From NCBI RefSeq assembly GCF_000702665.1, contig NZ_JNJA01000001.1, forward strand, positions 248,001 through 312,000: a stretch of 64,000 nucleotides of DNA, read 5' to 3'. Positions 52,688 through 61,306 of this stretch are shown piece by piece (the stretch's first letter is position 1; each line of letters starts with the position of its first letter). The position numbers and the translations under genes are program-made. The notes under the pieces were generated by a model, which worked only from the letters and a program-made list of their open reading frames with translations, ran no database searches and was not told the origin of the DNA. This DNA is from Solidesulfovibrio alcoholivorans DSM 5433. Lineage in GTDB: Bacteria; Desulfobacterota; Desulfovibrionia; Desulfovibrionales; Desulfovibrionaceae.

Positions 52688-54841
52688 ATGCGGCTGCGCT
52701 GGAAATTTTTCCTGGTTCTTTTGGCCTTCAGCCTCGTGCCGCTTGTGGCGCTCACGGGGTTTACCCGCGGCAATGTCGTCCGGCTCGGCCGGGCCATTGC
52801 CGACGAAGGCCGGGAAATCCTGACGGGCATCATCAAAAACGAGCTGCGGCAGACCGCCGAGGACTATGCGCTGGTGCTTAGGCGCTCCAAAAGCGCCATG
52901 GACTTCAGCGTCACCGTATTGGCCTCCGAAGCCGAGCGGACCGTGGCCGGCGCGGGAGCCCGGGCCGCCGAGCCCACGCCGGTCTACCGCGCGCCGGACG
53001 TGGCCACCGCGCGCAACGCGCCCCCGGACATGGCCGACGACGCGGGCTACGCCAAGCGGCTGGCCGACGGCGGCAGCGAGCGTCTGCCCATCAGCCACGA
53101 CGCGCCCGTGATCTACCGCCCGCCCGGGGCCAGGGGGAAAAACGGCGAAGACATCCGCCTCGCCTCCCTGGGGCCGACCTTTTCCCTGCTGCGCGCCGAA
53201 CTCGGCGACCTGCTGCTGTTCGCCTCCGTGACCCTGGAAGACGGCAGCCACGTCTCCTTCCCCGGTCACGCCGGCTATCCCGCGGACTACGATCCCCGGG
53301 AACGGCCCTGGTACACGGCGGCCAAGGCGGCCTTCGCCCCCTTCGCCCCGGCCGGCGGCCCCGTCATCTGGAACGCCCCGGCCGTGGATGCCGCCACGGG
53401 ACAGGTGACGCTCACGCTTTCGAAGGCCCTTGCCGGCCCCGGCGGCCGCTTCCTCGGCGTGGCCAGCCTGGACGTGCCCCTGGCCCGGGTGCTCCAGGAA
53501 CAGGAGATCGCCTCCCAGTGGTCCGAGGCCATGCGCACCTTCCTCGTCGCCCCGGCCCTCGATCCGGCCACGGGCCGCGACAGCCTCTACGTCTGGGCCC
53601 AGCGCTCCTACGAGAACCACGTGCCGGACTGGAAGAGCGCCATCAACTTCGAGCGCCTGTCCTCGCCGGACACGACCCGCTTCGGCGCGTTGCTGGCCGC
53701 CATGAAACGCGGCGGCGCGGGCGCGGCGGAGCTTCCCTACCACGGCGAGGACGCCTTCTGGGCCTACTCGCGGTTCATGGACGACGCCTATTTCCTCATC
53801 ATCGTGCCCAAGTCCATGCTCGCGCCCCTGGCCGAACAGGCCACGCAGGAAATCGGCGCGGCCGTGGGCAACCTGCTGCGCCTGTCCGGCGGCGCGATGC
53901 TGGCCGTGCTGGCAGCGGCGACGGTCGCCGCGCTGTGGATCGCCAAGGCCTTCGTGCGGCCGATGATGGCCATGATCGACGCCTGGAAGCGCCTGGGGCG
54001 GGGGGATTTTTCCGTGCGCCTGTCGTTTCACCTGAAGGACGAGCGCCAGGAGCTTGTGAACGCCTTCAACGAAACCGTGCCGGTGCTGGCCGACCACCTG
54101 CGGCTGCAACGCTCCCTGGAACTGGCCCAGGAGGTGCAGCAGAACCTGCTGCCCGCCGCGCCGCCCGTCGTGCCCGGGCTCGACATCGCCGGCGCGGCCA
54201 TCGCCTGCGACGAGACCGGCGGCGACTACCTCGACTACCGGGCCGTGGACCGCGACGGCGAGGCCTGCCTGGATACGGCCGTGGGCGACGTGACCGGGCA
54301 CGGTGTGCCCTCGGCCCTGCTCATGGCCACGGCGCGGGCGCTGCTGCTGGCCACCGAGGACAGCGAGACCCCGGGCCAGCGCGTGACCCGCGCCAACCGG
54401 CTGCTGTGCCGCGACGTCGGCGATTCGGGCCGGTTCATGACCCTGCTCGGCATGGAGGTGCGGCCCCGCTCGGGTGTGGCGCGCTACGTGCGGGCCGGGC
54501 ACGACCCGGTCATCCTCTACGACCCCGACGCCGACCGTTTCGAACAATGGCCGGGCAAGGGGCTGCCTCTCGGCATCGAGCCGGAATACCTCTACGTGGA
54601 GAGCGCCATGCCCTTCGACCGGCCGGGGCTCGTCCTCGTCATCGGCACGGACGGCATCTGGGAGGCCCGCAACGCCTCGGGCGCGATGTACGGCAAGGAG
54701 CGGCTCATGGAAACGGTGCGCCGCGCGGCGCGGGGGTCCGCGGCGGAAATCGTCGCGGCCGTCATCACGGACCTGGCCGCCTTTCGCGGCGCGGTCCGCC
54801 AGGAGGACGACGTCACCCTGGTGGTGGTCAAGAAGACCTGA
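52688..54841 (+). CDS. membrane sensor with SpoIIE-type (PP2C) phosphatase output
   Basis: 717 aa. N-terminal helix (~5-25), periplasmic Cache-like sensor (~30-385, with [17 protein letters not shown]), second helix (~395-420), HAMP-like linker, then a PP2C/SpoIIE domain with [24 protein letters not shown] and DGIWEARN carrying metal-binding Asp residues. It senses an extracellular ligand and dephosphorylates a target, typically an anti-sigma antagonist; none is adjacent. GAGGGAG supports ATG 52688. Confidence 0.92.
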   Translation: MRLRWKFFLVLLAFSLVPLVALTGFTRGNVVRLGRAIADEGREILTGIIKNELRQTAEDYALVLRRSKSAMDFSVTVLASEAERTVAGAGARAAEPTPVYRAPDVATARNAPPDMADDAGYAKRLADGGSERLPISHDAPVIYRPPGARGKNGEDIRLASLGPTFSLLRAELGDLLLFASVTLEDGSHVSFPGHAGYPADYDPRERPWYTAAKAAFAPFAPAGGPVIWNAPAVDAATGQVTLTLSKALAGPGGRFLGVASLDVPLARVLQEQEIASQWSEAMRTFLVAPALDPATGRDSLYVWAQRSYENHVPDWKSAINFERLSSPDTTRFGALLAAMKRGGAGAAELPYHGEDAFWAYSRFMDDAYFLIIVPKSMLAPLAEQATQEIGAAVGNLLRLSGGAMLAVLAAATVAALWIAKAFVRPMMAMIDAWKRLGRGDFSVRLSFHLKDERQELVNAFNETVPVLADHLRLQRSLELAQEVQQNLLPAAPPVVPGLDIAGAAIACDETGGDYLDYRAVDRDGEACLDTAVGDVTGHGVPSALLMATARALLLATEDSETPGQRVTRANRLLCRDVGDSGRFMTLLGMEVRPRSGVARYVRAGHDPVILYDPDADRFEQWPGKGLPLGIEPEYLYVESAMPFDRPGLVLVIGTDGIWEARNASGAMYGKERLMETVRRAARGSAAEIVAAVITDLAAFRGAVRQEDDVTLVVVKKT

Positions 54842-54899
54842 AAACAGCCGGGCGCGTACGCTTCCCCGGCCGTTTATCCGGGCGCGGCAGGAGCCTCGC

Positions 54900-55325
54900 T
54901 CAGCTCTCCGATCCTGCCGGTGTCTCGAGGAGCGTCACCTCGATGCCCGTCATCTTCCCGATCTTGCGTGCCGCAGCCATGTTGGGCACGGCCACGTCGA
55001 TCGTGCGCCGGAAGCGTTGGTGCATGGTATCTTCTATGATGAAGACGCCGAGGCCCTCGATGTGGATCTTGTCGCCGAAATCCCAGCCCGCGCGCAGCAG
55101 GTCCCGGGAGACGGCCACGATGCCCGGCCGGATGGGCGTGCCGAGGGCTGTGCCGGATTTGGTGCCCGGTCCGCCGTTTTCCCGGGGGGAGGGGGTGTAG
55201 GCGGTGACCGTGGCGGCAATGCGTTTTTTGGGGGAATACTTTCCAAGCACAACTTTTTTAGCCTGGGATGCCTCGACAGTAACTGCTAAGGTTAACGCCA
55301 TAATAAATAATATGAAGACTCTCAT
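54900..55325 (-). CDS. exported 3D-domain protein
   Basis: 141 aa from ATG 55325. Signal peptide (~1-21, VEA-SQ), basic linker, then a 3D domain: ATVTAYTPS, GIVAVSRDLLRAGWDFGDKIHIEGLGVFIIEDTMH and RTIDVAVPN, with the acidic residues that name the family. The fold is shared with MltA and Rpf-type murein enzymes, so a cell-wall role is likely. Convergent with the phosphatase gene. Confidence 0.82.
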   Translation of the reverse strand: MRVFILFIMALTLAVTVEASQAKKVVLGKYSPKKRIAATVTAYTPSPRENGGPGTKSGTALGTPIRPGIVAVSRDLLRAGWDFGDKIHIEGLGVFIIEDTMHQRFRRTIDVAVPNMAAARKIGKMTGIEVTLLETPAGSES

Positions 55326-55790
55326 GCTGCACAATGCTCCATGCAGTGCCGTTGCAATATCCGTCGATCTGGCGACGGGTTGCCCCGGCTGCTGGCAAGA
55401 CGATCCCGGCTGCGGCGGGCATGGATCGGATGACTTCGGTGATGCGAGGAATACTCTCGGAGATGAAGCGAGCCGCGAGGGTGATACGGAGTGATTCTCG
55501 GTCCGTTTTGAAGCGTCGCTACCTAGTGGAGGCACTGGGCCTTGTCAAGCCGAAACGACCCCTCCCGGCCCGGTGGTCTGAAAATACTTATTATATAATT
55601 TCGGTATATTATCATTTTTTGCTGAAAAAAATCCGCCATGGCAGGACGGAATGCCGCCGCGCCAGCGCCTCGGGAATACCCTCGCTTTACAGGAGAAAAT
55701 CCCCGCTTCCGCCGCAGGCTTGCGCCGCCCGCCCCTCCCGGCTACCATGCAGCCTCGCAAAGGCCGGCCGCCGCCGGAAGGAGCATGCGC
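55326..55790. other. intergenic region with AT-rich island
   Basis: About 465 bases with no supported gene. At 55580-55625 is a strikingly AT-rich island including TATAAT (55594-55599), which reads as a -10 on both strands because the site is nearly palindromic (ATTATATAAT). It could drive the VOC-hemL genes; no clear -35 is seen. Confidence 0.45.
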
Positions 55791-56210
55791 ATGTCCGTCA
55801 TCCAGGTCGCGCCCAGGCTCATGGTCGAAGATGTCAACCGGACCGTGGCCTTTTACAATGAAATCCTCGGGTTCGCCTTTACCAAGGGCGTGGACGAAGC
55901 CACGCGCCGGCCCGTGGCGGCCTGGCCCGCTCCCGTCCGGCTGGCCTACGCCGAGGTGGCAAGCGGGGACGCCGTCCTCGCGTTCCAGTCCCGCTCCTCC
56001 CTGGCCGCCGAACTGCCGCGTTTGTCCGAAGCCCGCATCGGCGGCCCGGCCGTCATCGGCCTGCGCTGCGACGACTTCGACGCCGTGGCCGCGCGCCTCG
56101 CCGACGCCGTGCCTTTCATCAAGGCCCCGCACCAGGCCCTGCGCGGCGGGCGGGAACTCAGCATCGAAGATATCAACGGCTACGTCCTGACCCTTTACGA
56201 CACCCCATAA
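55791..56210 (+). CDS. VOC-family (glyoxalase/bleomycin resistance-like) protein
   Basis: 139 aa from ATG 55791, chosen because AAGGAG lies 8 bases upstream; ATG 55785 is too close. A single VOC fold: MVEDVNRTVAFYNEILGF opening and ELSIEDINGYVLTLYD ending with the usual Glu metal ligand position. Enzymatic role unknown. hemL starts 24 bases later, so they are probably co-transcribed. Confidence 0.85.
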   Translation: MSVIQVAPRLMVEDVNRTVAFYNEILGFAFTKGVDEATRRPVAAWPAPVRLAYAEVASGDAVLAFQSRSSLAAELPRLSEARIGGPAVIGLRCDDFDAVAARLADAVPFIKAPHQALRGGRELSIEDINGYVLTLYDTP

Positions 56211-56234
56211 CGCCAACACCTTCGGAGCCGACGC

Positions 56235-57500
56235 ATGACCGATTCCGCAACGCTTTTCGCCAAGGCCCAGCAACTCATTCCCGGCGGCGTCAACAGCCCC
56301 GTGCGGGCCTGCCGCAGCGTGGGCTGCGATCCCCTGTTCATCGCCTCGGCCAACGGCTCGAAAATGACCACCGTCGAAGGTCGGGAGATGATCGACTACG
56401 TCATGTCCTGGGGCCCCATGCTGCTCGGACACAACCATCCCGAGGTCAACGCCGCCATCCACGCCGCCGCGGACAAGGGCGCAAGCTTCGGCGCGCCCTG
56501 CCCCGACGAGGTCGCGCTCGCCCAGGCCGTGGTGGACGCCGTGCCCGGCATCGACATGGTGCGCATGGTCAACTCCGGCACCGAGGCCACCATGAGCGCC
56601 GTGCGCCTGGCCCGGGGATTCACCGGCAAATCCATGATCATCAAATGCATCGGCGGCTACCACGGCCACGCCGACAGCTTCCTCGCCGCCGCCGGCTCGG
56701 GGCTCGCCACCTTCTGCATCCCCGGCACGCCGGGCGTGCCCGAAGACACCGTGCGCCACACCCTGCTCGCCCCCTACAACGACCTCGCTGCGGTCAAGGA
56801 ACTCTTCCGCACCCGGCCGGACATCGCCTGCGTCATCGTCGAGCCCGTGGCCGGCAACATGGGGCTCGTTCCCCCGCTCCCCGGCTTCCTGGAAGGCCTG
56901 CGTGAACTGACGGCCAACCACGACGCCCTGCTCATCTTCGACGAGGTCATCACCGGTTTCCGCCTGGCCTACGGGGGCGCGCAATCGGTGTTCGGCATCG
57001 ACCCGGACCTGACGTGCCTGGGCAAGATCATCGGCGGCGGCCTGCCGGTCGGGGCCTACGGCGGCAAGCGCCGCATCATGGAACGCATCGCGCCCTGCGG
57101 CGACGTCTACCAGGCCGGCACGCTTTCCGGGAATCCGTTGGCCATGGCCGCGGGCCTGGCGACCCTTGGCGCGCTCAAGAAGGCCGACTACGACGGGCTG
57201 GCCGCGCGCACCAAGGCCCTGGCCGAGGAAATGGCCGCCATCCTGCGCGAAAAGGGCGCGCCCGTGTACCTCACCCAGGTCGCCTCGCTCTTCACCCTCT
57301 TCTTCTGCCAGGGCCCGGTCAGGGACTTCGAATCGGCCAAGGCCGGCGACGCCGCGCGTTACGCCAGCTTCTACAACCAGATGCGCGAGGCCGGCATCAT
57401 CCTCGCCCCCTCGGCCTACGAATGCGCCTTTACGTCCTTCGCCCACAGCGAGGACGACTACGCCCGTACCCTCGACGCCGTGCGCGGCGTGAAATTCTAG
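56235..57500 (+). CDS. hemL: glutamate-1-semialdehyde 2,1-aminomutase
   Basis: 421 aa, full length. [17 protein letters not shown] opening, [27 protein letters not shown] and the PLP lysine in [16 protein letters not shown] are all typical. It converts glutamate-1-semialdehyde to 5-aminolevulinate in C5-pathway tetrapyrrole synthesis, which supplies sirohaem, haem and the B12 that the radical SAM proteins of this window need. A hairpin repeat begins 6 bases after the stop. Confidence 0.97.
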   Translation: MTDSATLFAKAQQLIPGGVNSPVRACRSVGCDPLFIASANGSKMTTVEGREMIDYVMSWGPMLLGHNHPEVNAAIHAAADKGASFGAPCPDEVALAQAVVDAVPGIDMVRMVNSGTEATMSAVRLARGFTGKSMIIKCIGGYHGHADSFLAAAGSGLATFCIPGTPGVPEDTVRHTLLAPYNDLAAVKELFRTRPDIACVIVEPVAGNMGLVPPLPGFLEGLRELTANHDALLIFDEVITGFRLAYGGAQSVFGIDPDLTCLGKIIGGGLPVGAYGGKRRIMERIAPCGDVYQAGTLSGNPLAMAAGLATLGALKKADYDGLAARTKALAEEMAAILREKGAPVYLTQVASLFTLFFCQGPVRDFESAKAGDAARYASFYNQMREAGIILAPSAYECAFTSFAHSEDDYARTLDAVRGVKF

Positions 57501-57506
57501 GGGAAA

Positions 57507-57560
57507 ATGCCTCCGGCGGCCGGGAGGGTCTCCCCCTCCCGGGCCTCCAGGAAGGGGGAG
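57507..57560 (+). repeat. intergenic hairpin repeat, copy D
   Basis: ATGCCTCCGGCGGCCGGGAG followed by the pairing CTCCCGGGCCTCC and a second stem. Shares the head GCCTCCGGCGGCC with copies A-C. It begins 6 bases after the hemL stop, same orientation. Confidence 0.82.
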
Positions 57561-57579
57561 ACATGGCAGGGAGGCGTCG

Positions 57580-58953
57580 GTGATCGCGCCGTGGAAGCGG
57601 AAGCGGCCGCCGGCCGTGGCGACACCGCCCGGCTCGGCGATGCCCGCGCCGCGGTTTGCCGCCTTCCAGCCGCCGGCCCTGGAAATCCTGGCCGCGCCCG
57701 TGCCCGTGCGCTACCGCGCCACCCTCTACCTGTTGCTGGCGTTTTTCCTGTGCGCCCTGCTGTTCGCCTGCCTGGCCAAGGTGGACCGCATCGTGGCCGC
57801 GCCGGGAAAGCTCGTCTCCGCCAGACGCAACGTGGCCGTGGCTTCGCCAGACGGCGGCGTCATCCGCGACATCCGCGTCACCGCCGGCCAGACCGTGGGC
57901 AAAGGCGACCCCCTCGTCACCCTGGACCCGACCCTGGCCGAGGCGGGGCTGGCCGAGCGCGACAAGGAAGAACGCGTGCTCGCGGCCAAGGTCTGGCGGC
58001 TCACCTGCGAAACCGGTGGTTCCTGCGCCGCGCCCAAAGGCCTGTCCGCGGACGACCTGCGCCTGGAACGCGAACTGCTCGCCGCGCGTCGCAAGGAATA
58101 CGACGCCAAGCTCGAGGCGCTCGACCGGCGCGTGGGCGAACTTTCCGCCAAGCTCGCCACCAACGCCGCGGAAGCGGCCAAGAACAAGAAGCAGATCACC
58201 CTTGCCCGCGACCTGGAGCGCATGTACGGCGACATCTACAAGCAGGGAGCCAGCTCCAAGGTCGAATACATGAAGGCCCAAAGCCAGCGCATCGAAGCCG
58301 AAGGCCAGTTGACCAAACTCGGCAACGAGGCCGGCGAACTGCACCAGTCCCTGGCCCGCGCCGAAGCCGAAAAACGCGATTTCCAGACCAACCGCGCCGC
58401 AGAGGACGCAGGCGACCTGGCGCAGGCCAGCCGCGACCTCGCCGCCGCCGAGGAACAGCGCCGCAAGGCCGCCCACCTGCGGGAACAGGTGGTGCTGCGC
58501 GCCCCCGAATCCGGCACGGTCCTCGACGTCGCGGCCAAGGCCGCCGGCGCCGTGGCCGGGGCCGGGGAAACGCTGCTCACCCTCGTGCCCCAGGGCGACA
58601 GCCTCGTGCTCGAAGCGGAAGTCGCCGCCCAGGACATCGGCCGCGTGCGCCCGGGCGACGCCGTGCGCATCAAGTTCGACGCCTTTCCCTTCCAGCGCCA
58701 CGGCACGGCCTCGGGCACGGTCGCGACCATCAGCCCCGACGCCCTGGAAAAACAGACCCCCGAAGGCCAGCGCCTCTTCTACCGCGTGCGCGCGGCCGTG
58801 ACTGACGCGCATCTCACCGACGTGCCGCCGGACTTCCACCTGTTCCCCGGGCTTTCCGCCACGGCCGAGATCAAGGTCGGCGCCCGCCGCGTCATCACCT
58901 ACCTCGCCTACCCCCTGGTGCGGGCTTTCGACGAAAGCCTTCGCGAACCTTGA
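57580..58953 (+). CDS. HlyD-family membrane fusion protein
   Basis: 457 aa from a GTG (CAGGGAGG upstream). One membrane helix at ~48-67 (YLLLAFFLCALLFACLA), biotinyl-lipoyl-like half (APGKLVSARRNVAVASPDGGVIRDIRVTAGQTVGKGDPL), long coiled coil (~115-305), second lipoyl half and a beta-barrel (GDAVRIKFDAFPFQRHGTASG). This is the HlyD-type adaptor of type I secretion or large-substrate exporters. No ABC exporter or TolC gene is next to it, so its partner must be elsewhere. Confidence 0.9.
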   Translation: MIAPWKRKRPPAVATPPGSAMPAPRFAAFQPPALEILAAPVPVRYRATLYLLLAFFLCALLFACLAKVDRIVAAPGKLVSARRNVAVASPDGGVIRDIRVTAGQTVGKGDPLVTLDPTLAEAGLAERDKEERVLAAKVWRLTCETGGSCAAPKGLSADDLRLERELLAARRKEYDAKLEALDRRVGELSAKLATNAAEAAKNKKQITLARDLERMYGDIYKQGASSKVEYMKAQSQRIEAEGQLTKLGNEAGELHQSLARAEAEKRDFQTNRAAEDAGDLAQASRDLAAAEEQRRKAAHLREQVVLRAPESGTVLDVAAKAAGAVAGAGETLLTLVPQGDSLVLEAEVAAQDIGRVRPGDAVRIKFDAFPFQRHGTASGTVATISPDALEKQTPEGQRLFYRVRAAVTDAHLTDVPPDFHLFPGLSATAEIKVGARRVITYLAYPLVRAFDESLREP

Positions 58954-58973
58954 ACTTCCCAGGAGCTTCCGAT

Positions 58974-59273
58974 ATGAGCGACGAACTTTTCGTGGACGGC
59001 ATCCTCGGCATCGGCTTCGGCAAGGGAGCCGTGCGCATCGATTTCTTCGCCATGGGCGAGGGCCTCGACGCCAAGGGACAGCCGACCAAGGAGCGCAGGC
59101 AGCGCCTCGTCATGACCACCGAAGGCTTTGTCGAATCCTTCACCCTGCTCGCCGGGGTCATGGAAAAGCTCAAGGCCGCGGGCCTCGTCGCCCCCCGCCC
59201 GGCTCCAGGCGCAACCGGGACCGGGACCCCGCCCGCAGGAAGCGGCGCGGCAAGCCCCAGCCCCAACTTCTGA
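58974..59273 (+). CDS. small protein of unknown function downstream of HlyD
   Basis: 99 aa, not recognised. It starts 20 bases after the HlyD gene with AGGAG upstream. Residues 1-70 are ordered (DELFVDGILGIGFGKGAVRIDFF, VMTTEGFVESFTLLAGVMEKL); the last ~25 are a Pro/Gly/Ala/Ser tail. No signal peptide or membrane helix. The pattern of short strands then helix fits a small cytoplasmic accessory protein of the export system. Confidence 0.65.
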   Translation: MSDELFVDGILGIGFGKGAVRIDFFAMGEGLDAKGQPTKERRQRLVMTTEGFVESFTLLAGVMEKLKAAGLVAPRPAPGATGTGTPPAGSGAASPSPNF

Positions 59274-59326
59274 CCGCCCGCCCCCTCGGGCGTCCCAACC
59301 TCTGACCGGTCGTACGGAGGTGACCC

Positions 59327-59923
59327 ATGGGCGCAACACCCGACGTGATGGAAAAAAGCCGCACGATGTGCCGGCGCGCCAAACAAATTTTGGACGCGCT
59401 GGAGCTCGTGCGCGCGTGGAGCCGCTTCGGGCGGCCGGTGCTGGTCGGGGCCGTGGCCCACGGCCTAGCCCTCGACCCGGACATCGACATGGAAGTCTAC
59501 TGCCCCGTGCTGCGCCCCGAGGACGGTTTCACCGTGCTCGCCCAGGCCTCACGCCATCCCGGGGTGCGCGAGGCGCTCTTCCAAAACCACATGCACGGCC
59601 CGGACAAGGCGCTCTACTGGATGCTGCGCTTCGAGGACACCGACGGCAGTACCTGGAAGATCGACATGTGGAGCGCGCCGGACGACTACGCCCTGCCTCG
59701 CGGCGAAGACCTCGTCGCCCCCCTGGCCAAGGCGCTCACGCCCGAAACGCGTCGCGCCATCCTCGAACTCAAAGCCTGGCGCGCCCGCACGCCGGACACG
59801 TCCCTCCTGTCCGTGGACCTCTACCGGGCCGTGGTTTCCGGAGGCGTGCGCGATGTGGACGGCCTGCACGACTGGCTGGAACGCAACGAGACGGGTGTGC
59901 TGACCGACTGGAAGCCGGAATAA
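59327..59923 (+). CDS. nucleotidyltransferase-like protein of unknown function
   Basis: 198 aa, GGAGG before ATG 59327. The stretch LVGAVAHGLALDPDIDMEVYC (39-59) resembles the G-x-x-x-x-G...D-x-D motif of the DNA polymerase beta-like nucleotidyltransferase fold (Asp52, Asp54), followed by a strand with another acidic residue (WKIDMWS). A C-terminal helical region follows. Substrate unknown; possibly nucleotide transfer to a small molecule or protein. Relation to the HlyD gene is not clear. Confidence 0.6.
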   Translation: MGATPDVMEKSRTMCRRAKQILDALELVRAWSRFGRPVLVGAVAHGLALDPDIDMEVYCPVLRPEDGFTVLAQASRHPGVREALFQNHMHGPDKALYWMLRFEDTDGSTWKIDMWSAPDDYALPRGEDLVAPLAKALTPETRRAILELKAWRARTPDTSLLSVDLYRAVVSGGVRDVDGLHDWLERNETGVLTDWKPE

Positions 59924-59989
59924 GGAGCGGAGGGGAGATGCGAAGGCCTCTTCCCTTCTTCCCCGTCTCCCGTTTCCCATCCCCCGAAA

Positions 59990-61306
59990 CTATCCCGTAA
60001 AGCTGGCGTAGTTCTTCCCGACGCGGTCGATGAGTTGCAGATGGCGGTATTCGCCTTTGATCTGGCCGGCTTCGTAGATACGGTAGGCTTCCTCCACGCA
60101 TTTCTCGCAGGCGCCGATGGGCGCTTCGACGCCCAGGCACAGCGGGTTGCGCGTGGATTCGGTTTCGTATTTGAGAACGCCCCGGCAGTGGTCGCACAGC
60201 CGCACGGATTCGGTTTGGTATTCCGTTATGGCGTCCGTATCGTAATACAAAGTCTTGCGCCGCGTGAACCAGCCGTTGACGACATCGCCTTTGCCCGGCC
60301 CCTTGGGATTGCGGGCCAGGGCCGTGATTTCGCGGCAGATTTCCTCGATGTATCCCGTGACCTTGGCCGACTGGCGCACGGCGGCGGGGTCGAAGTTGGG
60401 TTCGCGCACGTGGGAGTAGTCCAGGCCCGCCATGGAAAGCACGAGCCCGAGGTTGACGTAGGGCAGCGCCCCCTGGATGGCGTAGCCGCCTTCGAGCACG
60501 GCGATGTCCGCGCCGAGCAGTTCGGTGAGGCGGGCGTACCCCTGCGCCGAAAAGGCCATTTCCGTGATGGGGTCGGAAAAGTGGTTGTCCTGGCCGGCGG
60601 AATTGATGACGAGGTCGGGCTTGAAGTCTTCGATGAGCGGCAGCACCACTTCGCGCATGGCGAAGAGGAAGCCTTCGTCGGAGGTGCCGGGCGGCAGGGG
60701 CACGTTGACGGTGGCCCCGAGCGCGCGCGGGCCGCCCAATTCGTAGGGGTAGCCCGTGCCGGGGTAGAGCGTGCGCCCGTCCTGGTGCAGGGAGATAAAG
60801 AGCGTGTCCGGGTCGTGCCAGTAGACGTCCTGCGTGCCGTCGCCGTGGTGGCAGTCGGTGTCCACGATGGCCACGCGCAGGGGGCCGTAGTGCTCGCGCA
60901 GCCATTCGAGCATGACGGCCTCGATGTTGATGTTGCAGAAGCCGCGCGCGCCGTGGACCACCTTCATGGCGTGGTGTCCGGGCGGACGCACCAGGGCGAA
61001 GGCTTTTTGCGCCTCCTTGTCCATGACCGTGCGCGCGGCGCGCATGGCCCCGCCGGCGGAGACGAGGTGGGAGGCGGTGGTCACGGCGGCCACGTCCGGG
61101 AAGCAGAAATGCACGCGGGAGACGTCCGCGGCCGTGGCGAGGTCGGGCTTGAGCTCGGTGATGCCGGCGATGTCGAAGACGCCTTCCTCGCGCAACTGGT
61201 CCTGGGTGTAGAGCAGGCGTTCCTGGCGTTCGGGGTGCGTGGGCGAGATGGCCCAGTCGAAGGCCGGGAAAAAGACGATACCGAGGGGATGGCGCGCCTT
61301 CAGCAT
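59990..61306 (-). CDS. HDAC-fold deacetylase with C-terminal zinc ribbon
   Basis: 438 aa. Class II-type histone-deacetylase fold: RPPGHHAMKVVHGARGFC (catalytic His pair), VDTDCHHGDGTQDVYWHDPDTLFISLHQDGRTLYPGTG (Asp/His zinc ligands), and INSAGQDNHFSDP. In bacteria such enzymes act on acetylpolyamines or other amides. An extra ~110-residue tail carries CDHC...C...CEKC, a zinc-ribbon-like set not usual in this family. ATG 61306 overlaps the hydantoinase-like gene by 7 bases, so the two are translationally coupled. Confidence 0.88.
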   Translation of the reverse strand: MLKARHPLGIVFFPAFDWAISPTHPERQERLLYTQDQLREEGVFDIAGITELKPDLATAADVSRVHFCFPDVAAVTTASHLVSAGGAMRAARTVMDKEAQKAFALVRPPGHHAMKVVHGARGFCNINIEAVMLEWLREHYGPLRVAIVDTDCHHGDGTQDVYWHDPDTLFISLHQDGRTLYPGTGYPYELGGPRALGATVNVPLPPGTSDEGFLFAMREVVLPLIEDFKPDLVINSAGQDNHFSDPITEMAFSAQGYARLTELLGADIAVLEGGYAIQGALPYVNLGLVLSMAGLDYSHVREPNFDPAAVRQSAKVTGYIEEICREITALARNPKGPGKGDVVNGWFTRRKTLYYDTDAITEYQTESVRLCDHCRGVLKYETESTRNPLCLGVEAPIGACEKCVEEAYRIYEAGQIKGEYRHLQLIDRVGKNYASFTG

